Origin: Prunella strophiata | Lineage: Eukaryota > Chordata > Aves > Passeriformes > Prunellidae | Length of the DNA stretch: 64,000 nt | Reading direction: 5' to 3' | Assembly: GCA_036583965.1 (NCBI GenBank) | Contig: JAZBQD010000017.1 | Location: forward strand, 24,710,385 to 24,774,384 | Part shown: one piece after another, positions 39,101 to 50,689 of the stretch | How positions within the stretch are numbered: position 1 is the first letter of the stretch | How the letters are laid out: each line of letters begins with the position of its first letter | The notes under the pieces: model-generated | What the model was told of the DNA's origin: nothing | Database searches by the model: none | What the model saw: only the letters and a program-made list of their open reading frames with translations | Made by a program: the position numbers and the translations under genes

Positions 39101-42100
39101 TAATAAGAGCACCAAAACTCTTAGGTGTGAGTTGCTATGACTGTGAATAATCCTTTAAATGTTACTTGTACTATTGGAGGAACCTTAAAACTGACAGATT
39201 TCCTGCAGATTCCTTTGGCTTCTGTGTTATCAAAGGGAATTGATGGCTACTGCAAGTGGTATCATTGTTTTTTATGACTTAATCAACCAGAGCATCATGA
39301 TTGCTTTGGGCTATAACAGTGGCTCCACTCAAGACGTTAGCTTTTAAGAACTTTTGAGAATATTGTATAGATTAGAAAATGTAACTTCAGTCATTCTCCT
39401 TCACTGCAGCCTGAGAAGCTGTGGGAAAAAGAAGAGAGAATGAGAGAATAAGCAAAAGTAGATACAATTAAAATTTAAAAATGGAATTAAGTGTGCTAAA
39501 ATGAATTTTGCAACTGTAGATGAAGGAAAAAGTTACTAAAATGGAAAAGATAATGAGAAATTCCAGTCATGATCCTTATTACAGTAAAAACAGCAGTGCA
39601 AAAGAGGGAAATAAAGCCTTTTAGCTCATTAAACATCTGTAGGCCAAAAAGCCTGAATGAACACTGAATTCCACAATTTTCAAGGTTCCAATTTCTAAAT
39701 AGAACCCAAGGTTGTTCTTCCCAGCTTCTCATCCTTACTCAGTGTGGGACAGACATGAATGACTTAATATTTTGTTCCTTCTTAATGTGACCAGTTGGTT
39801 CCAAAAGGAGTCCTATGGTGGGCTGACCCCAGCCAGCAGCAGGCACATGCCAACCCCTCAATTGCTTGTCCCCTAGTGGGATAAAGGTGACAATCAGCAA
39901 AACAAAATGAGGACAACTTATGAGTCAATATGAAGACTCTTCAAGAAGTTAAGCAAGAGCTGTACATTGAAACAAAGCAAAAATCAAGACTTAGTTACAA
40001 CCTCCCATTGGCAATCAGATTTTTAGCCACTTGCTGGAAAGCAGAGACTCAGCATGCATGACAGTTACTTGGGAAGGCAGATGCCGGTGTTGTGTGGTGG
40101 AGCATATCCCTTAGGTCAGTTTGGCTCAGCTGTCCTGGCTCTGCATCCCTCCCAGCCTCCGAGTTTACTCTCTGTGAGGTCAGAATGAGAAACAGAGAAA
40201 ACCCTGAGGCTGTTCAAGTGCTCTTCAGCAGTAGCCAAACTGGTGTTTTATCCACATGCTTCAGAAACAAATCCTGAAGCAGTATCATGCAGTCTGTTGT
40301 GAAGAAAATTAACTCCATCCCAGCCAGACTCAGAACAGGTCAGTTTAACTTTGGCAGTAAATTAGGAGATCAGGCTCAGATGTTAAGTTTCAGGCTTTGA
40401 ACTATGATCCAGTAATGCAGCTGATTTTTTGATCCATGGGAATGCTGCTTGGTTGACCAGCATGTTAGGTAAACACTACTGATACTGTGAAGATAGACAG
40501 AAAACTTACTATTTCTTGATCCTGTTGTTTCCCATTCTCATCTTTCACATACATTGTGGCTTGCAAGGCAAAGTTGAAAAGGTACTATTCAAAGATGACT
40601 AAATGGTATGGAAAATAGGGGAAACTGCATATGAAACTGAAATATTAATCTTGAAGTTACCGTCGCAGTAGGAACAGGCCAAGACTACTTAGGATCAGAG
40701 AAGACCCTTGTATGTTCATCTCATGAGTAGTTTCTATACACACAGCTGTTAGGAGAATTTTTTGTAGCCTTGTTTATTTTTTAGGCTTTCCGATTTTATT
40801 ATTTCAAAATTGTGATTTTTCTTGCTTTAAAAAAAAGTGGAAAGTGATCTGTAAACTTCTTTAATATGTCTTAACATATATTTTCATGAGCTGGAATTGC
40901 TTTCCTGTTAGCTTTTTTTTGAGGTGCCACATACCTTAGCTGTGTATGTGAGTGCATTCTCAGGGTGAGTGTGCAGAATTCTTAAATCTGAACTTATGTT
41001 GTGGTAATTACAGCCTGATACAGTGATCATGAGTGAGTAACTGAATTCTGTCTGTACAAAAAATTTTAAATGCTGAATCAACAAAACCCTACTGTTTTAA
41101 AATATTACTGTTGTTCATAAAACCATTTTGAGCTGTTTTGATCTTCCTTTCTTCCCTCCTTTTGTTTTTTTAAGTAGAGAAATTGCATTTATAGCTTTTG
41201 AAGTAGTCAGTATTGATTTTTTTTTTTCACACCCTCAGGATGGGAGGAATGTTATAAATGCCAAGAAAAATAGATCTTTCTAAGGTTTTTGGGCACTTTT
41301 CATGTATTAATACCAAGTGCATATGGGTACCATAAAGTATTTAAAATGTTTAAAAAAAAAAAGCAACATTTTTCTAAAGCCTTGTTTTTCCTGTGCAAGT
41401 GGTAAAAATGGTATTACCAAAAGTAATAAAAAATAATATCATTATAAAGTCTGTAAATAGTAACTTTATCATCATCTCACTACACATTATTCATTTTAAG
41501 CTGGAACCAGTCCTGTTCTAAATTTCCACATTTACAAAAGCTGTTGAAAGAGTATGAACTTCTGAGGGCAGTGTATCAAAAGCAAGTCTTGCTGTTGCCA
41601 AATTGAGGGAACAGTTAGTTAGTTTCTGTTAGAGATTTGCTTTTTTTTAATTGAGCTGCCTCTACTAATTGTGTTTTTAAAAATACACTCCAACTTTCAG
41701 CCACAATTAAAAACCAAAGTCTTAAATTCTTCCGTGTCTTTGCACAGAGTTAAATATATGTGGAAGACTAATGGTAAATTCTGAGTAGTTGCACTATAAG
41801 TAGAGTTTCTATTAATTTTTAGCCTTGTGTCTCACTGAAGTCCTACTCCTCTTAAAATAAATAACATAGCTGAGTGTAATTTTGAAGTTGCATTCTGAAG
41901 ATTAGGTTTACTTAGAGATAAATGAAAATCAGTTTTGCGCTGCAAAAGCTTTCTTTAATATAAAATTTTATGACAATTTAATTAGCAAAATAGTTAATGT
42001 AACTTCACCGGAGGGAATAAATTTTTCTGGTATTGCTGCTTTGCTATACTGCATGTTATTTTAGAATGGCATAAAGATGCATTAACACTTGTATAAATTA

Positions 42101-42616
42101 GTTTTAAAAGTTGGAAGAGACACAGAAGAGTTGGTTATTGTATAGATTTTTTCTAGATTTTTTTTCACTCTCCTTATTTGCAGAGTAACACTTTAAGCAG
42201 AAGTGATTTTGTAAGTTGAGGTGAAAAACAATTCTCATAGGCAACTCTGTGATAGTTATGTTTGTGTTGCAGGCAAGGGAGAGGATAGTGATGTCCTCAG
42301 CATAAACGCAGATGCATATGACAGTGACATAGAAGGCCCATGCAATGAAGAGGATGGCCCAGATGTGCAAGAGAGCACTGTCAGAAGTGGAGCTGGCCAG
42401 ATAGATGACCTTCAGAAGGACATTGAGAAGAGTGTGAATGAGATTCTGGGGTTGGCAGAGTCCAGCCCAAAGGAGCCCAAAGCAGCAACCTTAGCTGTTC
42501 CTCCGTCAGAAGATGTTCAGCCATCAGCACAACAGCTGGAGCTTCTGGAACTCGAAATGAGGGCCAGAGCTATTAAGGCTCTGATGAAAGCTGGTGATGT
42601 AAAGAAACATCCCTGA
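27065..42616 (+). CDS. CAAP1: CAAP1, caspase activity and apoptosis inhibitor 1, complete
   Basis: CAAP1 (formerly C9orf82) is a nuclear anti-apoptotic protein reported to restrain caspase-10 expression and hence caspase-3 activation. Six exons with continuous phase give 303 codons plus TGA: 27065-27196, 28215-28415, 29929-30013, 30612-30687, 38418-38491 and 42273-42616. Order of parts: a basic Lys/Arg/Ser-rich N-terminus (GRKSSKEKKRRRSRS), likely nuclear targeting; the conserved core at residues 65-140 (GGLDLTVSLKPVSFYI, MLQQCFCVIGEKKLQKML, QLELLSEKKLLKILE); an acidic disordered middle; and a conserved C-terminus (EDSDVLSINADAYDSDIEGP, then LELLELEMRARAIKALMKAG). Human CAAP1 is 361 residues. 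The difference is mostly a Ser/Gly-rich stretch in exon 1 that is absent here. Introns 4 and 5 are large (7.7 and 3.8 kb). No damage is seen. Confidence 0.96.
27289..27342. repeat. 22-bp tandem repeat, 2.5 copies, in CAAP1 intron 1
   Basis: The unit TGGCTGCGGTCCCTGCCGGG plus GC occurs twice without change (27289-27310, 27311-27332), followed by a partial copy TGGCTGCGGG. Confidence 0.9.
27663..27700. repeat. (TTTG)n simple repeat in CAAP1 intron 1
   Basis: A run of TTTG units, interrupted by longer T stretches, lies about 480 bp into the intron. Confidence 0.85.
28215..28415 (+). CDS. CAAP1: CAAP1 exon 2 (residues 45-111)
   Basis: Acceptor TTGATTTTAG, donor TTAAAG|GTACTG. It encodes the first part of the conserved core: DIEEGGLDLTVSLKPVSFY and KKEMLQQCFCVIGEKKLQ. 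It is a symmetric phase-0 exon. Confidence 0.96.
29929..30013 (+). CDS. CAAP1: CAAP1 exon 3 (residues 112-140)
   Basis: Acceptor TGTCTTCTTAG, donor TGAAG|GTATGA. It encodes NCSMDEIKRLCMEQLELLSE and KLLKILE, the end of the conserved core. Confidence 0.96.
30612..30687 (+). CDS. CAAP1: CAAP1 exon 4 (residues 140-165)
   Basis: Acceptor GTATATCTAG. It encodes the acidic GKIGADSDTDEEADGGDK. The donor is placed at GTCA|GTGAGT so that the phase joins exon 5 to give SQQDNSID, as in human SQQD. Confidence 0.9.
32027..32078. repeat. Imperfect ~20-bp tandem repeat, about 2.6 copies, in CAAP1 intron 4
   Basis: GGTCTCTTTATGTAGTGTAG, then TGGTCTCTTTATGTGGAGTA, then a partial GTCTCTTTAAAGTG. It is a local duplication with no evident function. 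Confidence 0.8.
38111..38138. repeat. Perfect 11-bp hairpin in CAAP1 intron 4
   Basis: The arms GAAAAGCTCCT and AGGAGCTTTTC are exact inverted copies with a 6-nt AATATG loop. It lies about 280 bp upstream of exon 5. Confidence 0.9.
38418..38491 (+). CDS. CAAP1: CAAP1 exon 5 (residues 165-190)
   Basis: Acceptor TTGTTTCCAG, donor ACAAG|GTATGT. It encodes QDNSIDSTSSLREDSKLEGQ and ESKQ. It follows a 7.7-kb intron. Confidence 0.92.
39806..40342 (-). mobile_element. Solo LTR of avian ERVL type (CAAP1 intron 5, antisense)
   Basis: Read on the minus strand it starts TGACCTGTTCTGAGTCTGGC, then GGCTGGGATGGAGTTAATTT. It passes through GGACAGCTGAGCCAAACTGA and ends with GGCTGGGGTCAGCCCACCA. These are the 5', middle and 3' blocks of the same family as 12207-12896, from a different and more diverged copy. 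A target-site duplication was not found. Confidence 0.75.
42273..42616 (+). CDS. CAAP1: CAAP1 exon 6 (residues 190-303 and stop)
   Basis: Acceptor TTTGTGTTGCAG. It encodes KGEDSDVLSINADAYDSDIE, QIDDLQKDIEKSVNEILGLA, AVPPSEDVQPSAQQLELLEL and the end KALMKAGDVKKHP, then TGA. Confidence 0.96.
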
Positions 42617-42914
42617 GACTGTTCAGATTCCATTTTCACTATTTGTTTCGAAGAAGGTGATGTCTGTTTTCCTCAGTGCTACAGTATGTTTGGGTTGGGT
42701 ATGACATTCCTCATTCAGAATGTGTTGTGTATCCTGACCTGTGGTTCAGTGGTTTTGTTGCCTTTAGTGTGCTGCTTCCATGACATGCACAAACAGCGGT
42801 TGATGCTTTTCTGAGATAAGTTGTCCTTGTGCTGGGTCACCTCCTCAGGGAGTCACATCACATACAGAGCTGTGCCAGGTACCTGGTGCCTTCCAGAAAG
42901 GTCGTTACAGAAAC

Positions 42915-42980
42915 TTAGAATCATTGAATGTTAGGATAGGAAGAGATTTGAGACTGCTTAATTCTTCTTGGGACCCATCT
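42915..42980 (-). mobile_element. Short CR1 3'-end remnant in the CAAP1 3' UTR
   Basis: TTAGAATCATTGAATGTTAG, then GGAAGAGATTTGAGACTGC resembles the complement of the last CR1 bases. It is short and diverged. Confidence 0.45.
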
Positions 42981-43082
42981 CATTGTAATGTAGGTATTCT
43001 AATTAAAATGTGAAGCTTCGTGTAAAAGCGTACTCAATTTTTCAAAATTTGAATTCCTAAAGGGAAGGAGTTTTACCTTTCA

Positions 43083-43088
43083 AATAAA
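43083..43088 (+). terminator. CAAP1: Proximal CAAP1 poly(A) signal AATAAA
   Basis: The first canonical signal after the stop codon, 467 bp downstream, in an AT-rich setting. Confidence 0.6.
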
Positions 43089-43993
43089 CTGTTGAACATG
43101 TTATTTTCAGACTTACGAAAGTGCCTGAAAGAGAGCAGAGTTTATTACACTGCTGTAGTTTTGTCACTTTTCTCCACTCTTTTCTTTTGTATTATAACTG
43201 AAGAAAGCAGAATTTCTTCCTAACTGGAAAGCTTTTCTTTTGAATATTTGGCATAATATTTAGCAAATCAAACAGTTCAGAAGACCTTGGGCTTTTAACA
43301 TTCAATTGATGTAGGCATTTCATGTCCCCTGAAAGTAGGAAAATTCACATAATTTCAGTATAATTTTTTAGAAAAGGCATTTAATTTATTTATGAGTTTT
43401 TAAAAGATAAATTCTATTTTTATCCATTTCAAGGTATTCCTTTATAAATAAATTGAATTCTAGAATTAATTTTCATGCTATAAGATCTTACAACTATTTA
43501 AATTATTTTAATTTTTTTGGAACTAGTACTGGTTTTATATCTGCCTACTAATCAAAGCATATTAAAATGTGTGTTTGTTTACACATGCAGACATCAATTT
43601 TTTTCTTTAAAGGTTTGAAGTTTACAGTTGTACTCTTTGTTAAGTAAAATAATGCATTATGTATTTTTGTTCATGAGTTTTCCTTGGTTGTTACTTAGAA
43701 AGCTGGTTACATGCTTTGCAACAGTAGCAGACATAATTTCCCCTACTATTGTGTAATATTACTGCAAACCTTAGTCTATTCAGATATTATGTCTTAAATT
43801 CTTTTAAGGTTTATAATTTTATTTTTTATTGTTCCATTTTATCCCTTTTCTTCCTTCTCTATATTCCCTTTCTTTTTTTCCTGTTTCCTTTTAAACTCTT
43901 TTCTGTAGCAAGCTTCTTGTATATTTCTTAAGTATGATTGATTTCCTCTACAACCAACATTATTGTAAAATGTTAGTGCAGTGTAAATTTGAT

Positions 43994-43999
43994 AATAAA
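43994..43999 (+). terminator. CAAP1: Distal CAAP1 poly(A) signal AATAAA
   Basis: A second canonical signal 1.38 kb after the stop codon. The preceding AT-rich sequence has no gene and looks like a long 3' UTR. Confidence 0.5.
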
Positions 44000-44699
44000 C
44001 GAAAACCTTCATTAAATACAGCTGATAAAATTACAGTGTGCTTCTACTAAGTGATGTCAGTGACCTGGGTAAATTGTACCTGACTCTAGTGTTACCTACA
44101 TAATTTTCTATTATTTTGTACCAAATGGAGGTTGTAAGTGAAAATATATACACACAATTCAAAAGGTAACTTTACTGTCTCAAAGTCTGTGGATGTTGTC
44201 TTTGGTCAGTATCATTTAGGTGTTTGGTGAACTTGTGTTTTATTTGAGTCCAGAGAAATTAAAGAAGTAATCAGAGAAGGACAGCTGGCAAAACTTAGGT
44301 GTGCTGTCTTCTCTTTTACAAAGTCATAGGCTGGTGGAGCTGTGTTAGATTTCAAAGATACACTTCAGTGCTGCTGTACTTAGGTCATTAAGGCACCGAG
44401 TACCTCACCTTGCCTGCTGTGGAAGTGCAGATCTTGCTTGCAGGGGCATTTCCTGCATCACCAGAAGAAGCCGCATGTATGAAGTTTGTTTGGTGACATC
44501 GCAAAACAACACATTTCAGTTGTTTGGCAACACAAAAATACTGGTGGAAGTAATGAAAAACTAGAATGTAATTGCCTTCTACTGACTACTTTGTGGAGGT
44601 GTATGGTATTTATTATTTTTCTGCTGGTTTCCCAGGTCACACTTAAAAATTTGTTTTATAGCAAGTTGAACTGTTAAAGGTTATTATTTCAAGCTCTGT

Positions 44700-45060
44700 A
44701 GCAAGAAGTTGCAAAAGTTAACTTTAACATGTAGTGTGACAGAGACGAAAGAGGTTTACTATGCATATGACAGAGAAGATTTGTAATTACAGCCTAATTA
44801 AATTTGAAATTAAAAGATGAGAAGTATTCCAAGAAAATTCAATTAAGCTGTTTACAAAAAAATAAATAACAATCACGTGAGATGCTTAATGTGATTGGTT
44901 ATACAAGTGCTAATTAATTTTTAGGATATTGTACTGTTGCTGCTTAGGTTAAAAACAGATCAGCTAAATTGCATGTGTTCTTGCATTGATTTGTATCATT
45001 GAAGAGATAAAAAAATCCAGTGTATTTAAGATATTTATACAGGTGTTTTGTTTTTCACTT
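44700..45060. promoter_or_regulatory. Candidate conserved non-coding element (AT-rich, homeobox-motif dense)
   Basis: A 360-bp block holds many TAATTA/ATTA cores (AATTACAGCCTAATTAAATT, TGCTAATTAATTTT), a CACGTG-like ATCACGTGAG E-box and TGATTGG. It has no repeats and no open frame. Such composition is typical of developmental enhancers in gene deserts, but conservation could not be tested. Confidence 0.3.
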
Positions 45061-46060
45061 TTAAATATGTCTGTGATGTTTCCTCAAAAAATAAATTTAT
45101 TATTTCATTTGGAAGAAGAGGCAATTTGTATGTAAAATATATTGAATTATTTATCAAACATAAAAATAGTGTTACTGGGTTTTGATCAACCATTTTGTCA
45201 GGAAACCAATATTAAACACTGGGTGTTGGTCAGCAGGAAAAAGATCTTTTGAGGAGGAGGAGGGTTGATTGAGTGTGTACTAGATAAATAAAAAGGTATG
45301 ACTGCAGAGAGTCAAAAGTATTTATCTCTGGAGGCTTTGCTATTATGGTGATTTCATAGAGAATAATAAATAGATTTCATGATGCCAGTTTTGAGAGGCG
45401 AATCACAAATATTTTCACAGAAAATAATTAGTTCCCCTTGTAACACACTTTTCAATATAGTATTTGCTCTCAAAAATATTTTGCCCAAGAGACTTTATTT
45501 TAAGCTGTGTTACAAAATATTTGTTTGAAATTGCTGTAATTGTTAATTGTAGTAAATGGAATTTTGATAATCACAGGTTGTTTCTAAGTGTATTTGAAAA
45601 AACAGGGAGTCAAATAATCTGTGATTTAAGATGCTGCTGTTCTAACTGGATACTGCTGAGATGCCGGTTGAAACACAAGCAGTTCAGCACTGCATTGTGT
45701 CTTTTGCCGAAGGAGTCAGCTGGGTGGGGCTTTACTGTGGCCTTGTCTGTGTTTAAAGGAGCACAGTTTCAAAAGCAGCAGCCACCTCGGGGAAAACTTG
45801 TAGTGGGACAAAATGACTTTTCACCAGCTGATCTGGTACAGTGTCGGTGCTTTAAAGTTTGTAAATGGTTGCTTGGTTGTCACTATTATTTTTTAAACTA
45901 TGTTTACAGAAGCAGTTACTGTAACTAAAATTGCTTTTTTTTTTTTTTTTTCCTTCTGTGGCGAAAGCATTCTCAAAACATCAACTGAGGAAAGGCTTTA
46001 TGCACGAGTGCATTGTAAGTTATTATATGGCATTTTATGTGCCTATCTTAAAATTATAAA
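45060..46060. other. Gene desert segment, no gene supported
   Basis: A 154-codon open frame lies at 45464-45928, but it has no recognisable domain, no splice context and AT-driven composition. A T-run lies at 45937-45951. Confidence 0.5.
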
Positions 46061-46069
46061 CACTGATTT

Positions 46070-46290
46070 AGCTTTATGAGGTCACTGAAGCTGGTAAATA
46101 TGCCCTTTTCACAGAAGATAATTGAAGATTAATTGTGAAATAAGCCCTTTAGTCAGGAAGGGAAATGAGGAGTTTAATTGATCCAGAAACATAACAACAG
46201 CATAACTTTAGGAGCATAGGCACTAATTAAAAACATTATATAAAGTCCTGCAATTTAGTCCCAGTAGTATAAACCTTTATTGCTAAGTCA
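46070..46290. promoter_or_regulatory. Candidate conserved non-coding element
   Basis: A repeat-free AT-rich block has several homeobox cores (GATAATTGAAGATTAATTGT, GAGTTTAATTGATCC, CACTAATTAAAAAC). This is a prediction from composition only. Confidence 0.25.
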
Positions 46291-46299
46291 ATCTGCAAC

Positions 46300-49200
46300 A
46301 TATGTAGAGAAGAAAAAAAGTTTGTTCACTTTATTAGTGGCCAAATATAGATGTTAAAATACTTGATTTTGTGGGGAAGGGGCTGAAATCCCATGTTTCT
46401 TGGCCTTTTTTTAGCATTAATATTGAAATGTGTAAACAGAATACATAAAAGGAGAAGAAAAATTACTGCTTGTAGGAAGGGCTAGCCACATGCCATTTAA
46501 TCAACCTGACTCTGTAGTCAGGTAAGGAAAGATTGCAAGAATTTAAATCTAAATATTACATATTTGTTGCATTATACAGCCCAATAATAACATGAAGAGA
46601 AACCTCAAACCAAATATAAACAGAGAATGGAACATGTTCATTTGTTCATTCATTGCATCATCATTTTTTTAAACAGTGCGTAAAGGTAATTTTTTGTCCC
46701 TGGGATTGTTGATTATTGTCAATCTCAAAATTGATTTTTTTTTTTTTTTAATCAAATGGTTCTGCGAAGCCATGAATTGTCTGATCTAAAGCCTTGCACT
46801 CCATCTTGTGTTTCCAGACTCCAGTCAATCCTACTGAAGAAGTCTCAGCTTCACTTCACTGGAATACTGTGTACAGTTCTACATGACTGTATTGAAGGCC
46901 TATCCACTGGGACTGGAGCAGGTGCAGATAAAGTCTTCTAAGGTTGCCAGAGGAGCACAGGACAAGAGACACAACTAGAAAAGTGTGTTTAGTCTAAGCA
47001 TGTTGACACTAGCCTTAAAGACAGGCAGAAACAGAGTACTGGGAAAGACATTTAAGCTGAATATGAATGCTGGTGAGGGGCTATGCATGCGTTTTGGTGT
47101 AGTTGCTTATTCTCAGGCTGTCTCCTGATCCCCTCCCTGCTGTTGTGCAGCTAGTGTTAATGTGGATATGTACAGAACCACATCAGAAAACTTATTCACG
47201 CACGGAGTCCTGCCCATCTGCTTCTCACCTGGGGCACCATTCTGATTGAATTTGCTGTGTTGGCACAACAGAATGAGTAGTGAAAATCCAACTGCTGGAT
47301 TATATTACATAAGTGATAACCCCCATTCTTCCAGTTCTTAAGATATGAGGCATCAGAAATAAGGTGCATGACTTAATTCTGTCTATTTGAAAGCATGTAG
47401 ATCTTCGCTCAAAAATATCAGCTGAATTGCTCCAAATAGAAACTATCTAAGCTATTAAATTTTTATTAAATCTATATTCTTGATTATTGGCTGGTGCAGG
47501 TTTTTTATGTGTATGGTTTGGAGTTTTCATTTGTGTCGTCATTTATTAGAGGGTTTTTGTTGAAGTCTGTGTAATTGTTACTACAAGTAGTCTGGTGAAA
47601 GTTAGTGCCTCATAATTGTATGTGAATTAAACTTTTGGATTACATCCACACTAGGGGGCTGTGTTGCTTTAACAATGTCTGTTTCATAGAGTAATGTACT
47701 AAGAGCAGAGAACAAACTGCATAAACAACTTGTAAGCAGTACTTTTCCCTACATTATAAAGTGAACAGGAGAAGAATAGCAAAGGGGAATGACTTGCAGT
47801 TTAGACAAATATAGGGTAGGAGCAAATAAACTTTATTTTCTGTGTACTTTGATAAACAGTTGAAAAGGATAAAGTGATGCTCTCATTGTCATGAGGTCAG
47901 TAGAAAGGCTGAGACCTGGTTACTGCAGTCGTAGCATGGCTTCTCAGATCTGGGATGCAATAACCCAGTTTGCTGGAACTGGGGATGTGTAGGTTGCTCT
48001 TCATCAAGATTTAGCAACATGTAGCATTTTTTTTTGTCATAAAGGGGATTTTCTATACAGAGCATATCCCAGTTACGCTGCATATCCCAGTGCTTCTGCT
48101 TTAGTTCCCTGTTTCTTTGACTGCACCAGTTCCCATATCACTACAGGGTGTAAGATTGCTTTGCTACAAACACAGCACTCCTTAAATGATCATTTTGGGA
48201 AGCTATTTGCTCTATATCCCAAACAAAACTGAGATGCGTTGTTTGATGTCTTCTCCAACTTGCTTTCCAGGCCTCATCAGGGCATTGACATAGAGGTATA
48301 CTGGAGCTCAAGTGGCTCTAGTATTGGAAAGTTAATTGAAGTCACCTCCTGCCATTGTAAAGACAGGTAATATCTTTTCTATCCTCAATTTCTACTAAAC
48401 CTTTTAAGCACTTAGTGGATCTAAACAACTCGATTAATATATTCCCTTCTTTAAAATGTGTAAAAAAAGGGTATTTTAAAGAAACAGGTTTCTTATGGAG
48501 TATATATCTTTGTAATGAAATGCTAAAGAGCTATTGATATTGTTCCAAGGAAGTTAAAATAGGCAGTATTTACTATAGTAGAACCTTTTTTAGACAATAT
48601 AGATTTCCTTAAAATTACTGAGCCTTATCTTTTTACATTGTTTGTATACCTCTGAAGAGCTACAACCCCTATTAGAAAGAGTTAGGTATCAAGATTAGGT
48701 AGTATTTAGACCATTCACATATGTCTCTTCCTACCAAATATTATCATTAGATCATATAATAGTGGGGTTTCCTCACTTTTTCCACTAACTAATCTGCACA
48801 TTGTTTTCAAAAAAGAGTATGTGCAGGACAGCACATTAAGAAAATTTCTGTGTTTTCATTGTTCATGGAGAGTGCCTCCATACATATCATAGTAATATTT
48901 GTCATAAGTAAATTACTCTCCTTTGGTGAAATATACCGGTACAGGGATCAGTAGATGATGGTTTTACTAAATTTATGGTTGGTGAATCTTGTGTCCTTAG
49001 CATGAATAATGAGGCTCTGCAGGCATCTCTGCCTATTTTGCTGGGTATGGTCCAGCCTGGTGAATCCTGTTCCTTCTACTTTTTCTAATTTTTGTTGTTT
49101 TAATAAAAAATCTGTCTTAGAACTGAGAATGAAGTTAACTAAGATTTTTATTGTCTTATGAAAATAATTGCATGTCAAAAATGTGATTGCCTGAAACACT

Positions 49201-50130
49201 TTTCAGTGGACCATTAAAAAAAATATATATATATATATATTACTTCAATGCCACCTACATTAACACTAAAATTTGTATTGCGAAGCCAAACAAAAAAAAA
49301 AGAGGTGAGAACAGGGAGCCCTTGGGCCCCTAACTATACCTCCACTCGCTGCTTAAGAAAAGTAGTGTTGCCAGTATTTTTCACTAAATTTCAACTGTCC
49401 AAAAGGAATTAATTTACCCAAAATGAGGGCCAGTGATGAATGGCAGCCCCTGAAATTGTTGGGATGTAATACATGCTTATCATTGCAAACTGGAATCAGG
49501 GTCAGGAATCAGTAGGCAGTCTTTGACGCAGTTGATATGTAACTGTAGTTGGAATTGCAATTCAGACTATCCCTTTAATCTTCTAAAAGTAGAAGTACTG
49601 TTTTGGGTACATTAACTTTAATTTATTGTTACTTCAGCAATGGTACTTAGAAAGCAGATCTCTTAATGCCAATTTGTCCTCAGACCAGAAGGTTTCATAT
49701 TTATATTTTTTATTTTGCCTTTTATATTTATATTATTAATAAGAAAGGCTTTCCATGTTAACAGTAATATTAAGCAAAAAACAGAGAATCCTCTCATGAG
49801 GAACAAAAATTCTGTTTTCTGCTCTCATGATGTCTTAAACAAAGAACATGTAGGAAACAAAGAGTGGGAGGAAGGGTGGTACTGAGCTAATTATGATTGA
49901 TTTTATATATCTGTGATTATATTGTGAAATAGCAGATATATTTGCTACTACTGTTCTAAATGACACACATGCACATGTACAAAAATTAGGAAGTTTTATT
50001 TCTTACTCCTTTGTAAGCAGATGGGAGAAAATATTTGCTCTTTGCAGCTTCCCATATTTTTCTTGGTAAAATGTTGCAATGAACATTTTGTCTTACTACT
50101 AATTTCTTCTTTTTGTCCTCTCTCTGCTAA
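46300..50130. other. Gene desert segment, no gene supported
   Basis: AT-rich, mostly unique-looking sequence with only random short open frames. It has a T-run near 46737 and an (AT)n run near 49220. No known repeat family was recognised. Confidence 0.55.
49219..49240. repeat. (AT)n microsatellite
   Basis: About ten alternating AT units follow a short A-run. Confidence 0.85.
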
Positions 50131-50139
50131 TATCTTTAG

Positions 50140-50640
50140 CTACTGAATAAGATTAATAATCCCCATACTTTAGCTGCAGAAATTTAATAAACAAAGTTTA
50201 ATTAAAACAAGAGAAGCACAAAAAACTTAAAGAGTTCAGCCTTCGCACTGCAGATTCTAGTAATTCTTTTCTGGTTTGTTGTGTGTTTTTAAAAATTGAG
50301 AAGGGGAGAAGGCTGGAAGGGAGCTTCAGGTTTTTGTATTTAATTGAACTAACAGCATGTGCTGATAAGTAATAAATAACCATGACACAGTGACTAAATG
50401 AATTGGTTTCCTCAAGCAGTGATTCATTCACTGTCTTTCATTGCCATCAGGTTAAGAGACGGATTCTTTTTGTCAGCCTAAAGGAGAAATGTTCAATAGT
50501 GTAACAACCTCCTTTTAATTCCAGCCACAGCAGCCTTTAAAATGCATAGAATTAATATTAATAAAAATGGAGCAATTAAACAAAACTTGGGCTCCTCATT
50601 GACTTACAAATAAAATCTGCATAATCAGTTATGAAGGAAA
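50140..50640. promoter_or_regulatory. Candidate conserved non-coding element
   Basis: A 500-bp repeat-free block is dense in homeobox-type cores (AAGATTAATAATCC, GTTTAATTAAAAC, AGAATTAATATTAATA). It also has a longer balanced-composition core around 50400-50530 (ATTCATTCACTGTCTTTCAT, GCCATCAGGTTAAGAGACGG). This is inference from composition only. Confidence 0.3.
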
Positions 50641-50689
50641 CATATTGCAGTGATTCAGTGCACTTTTCTGGAAGAAACATTGCTGATGG

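Larger units (their letters stand above)
42617..44000 (+). other. CAAP1: CAAP1 3' untranslated region and alternative ends
   Basis: The sequence after the stop holds two AATAAA signals (43083 and 43994), so UTRs of about 0.5 kb and 1.4 kb are possible. A small CR1-like remnant lies inside it. There is no coding potential. Confidence 0.6.

Noticed and set aside
45464..45928. A 154-codon open frame in the gene desert
   Set aside because: No domain, no splice or promoter context and no recognisable similarity. Such lengths are expected by chance in 64 kb read in six frames.
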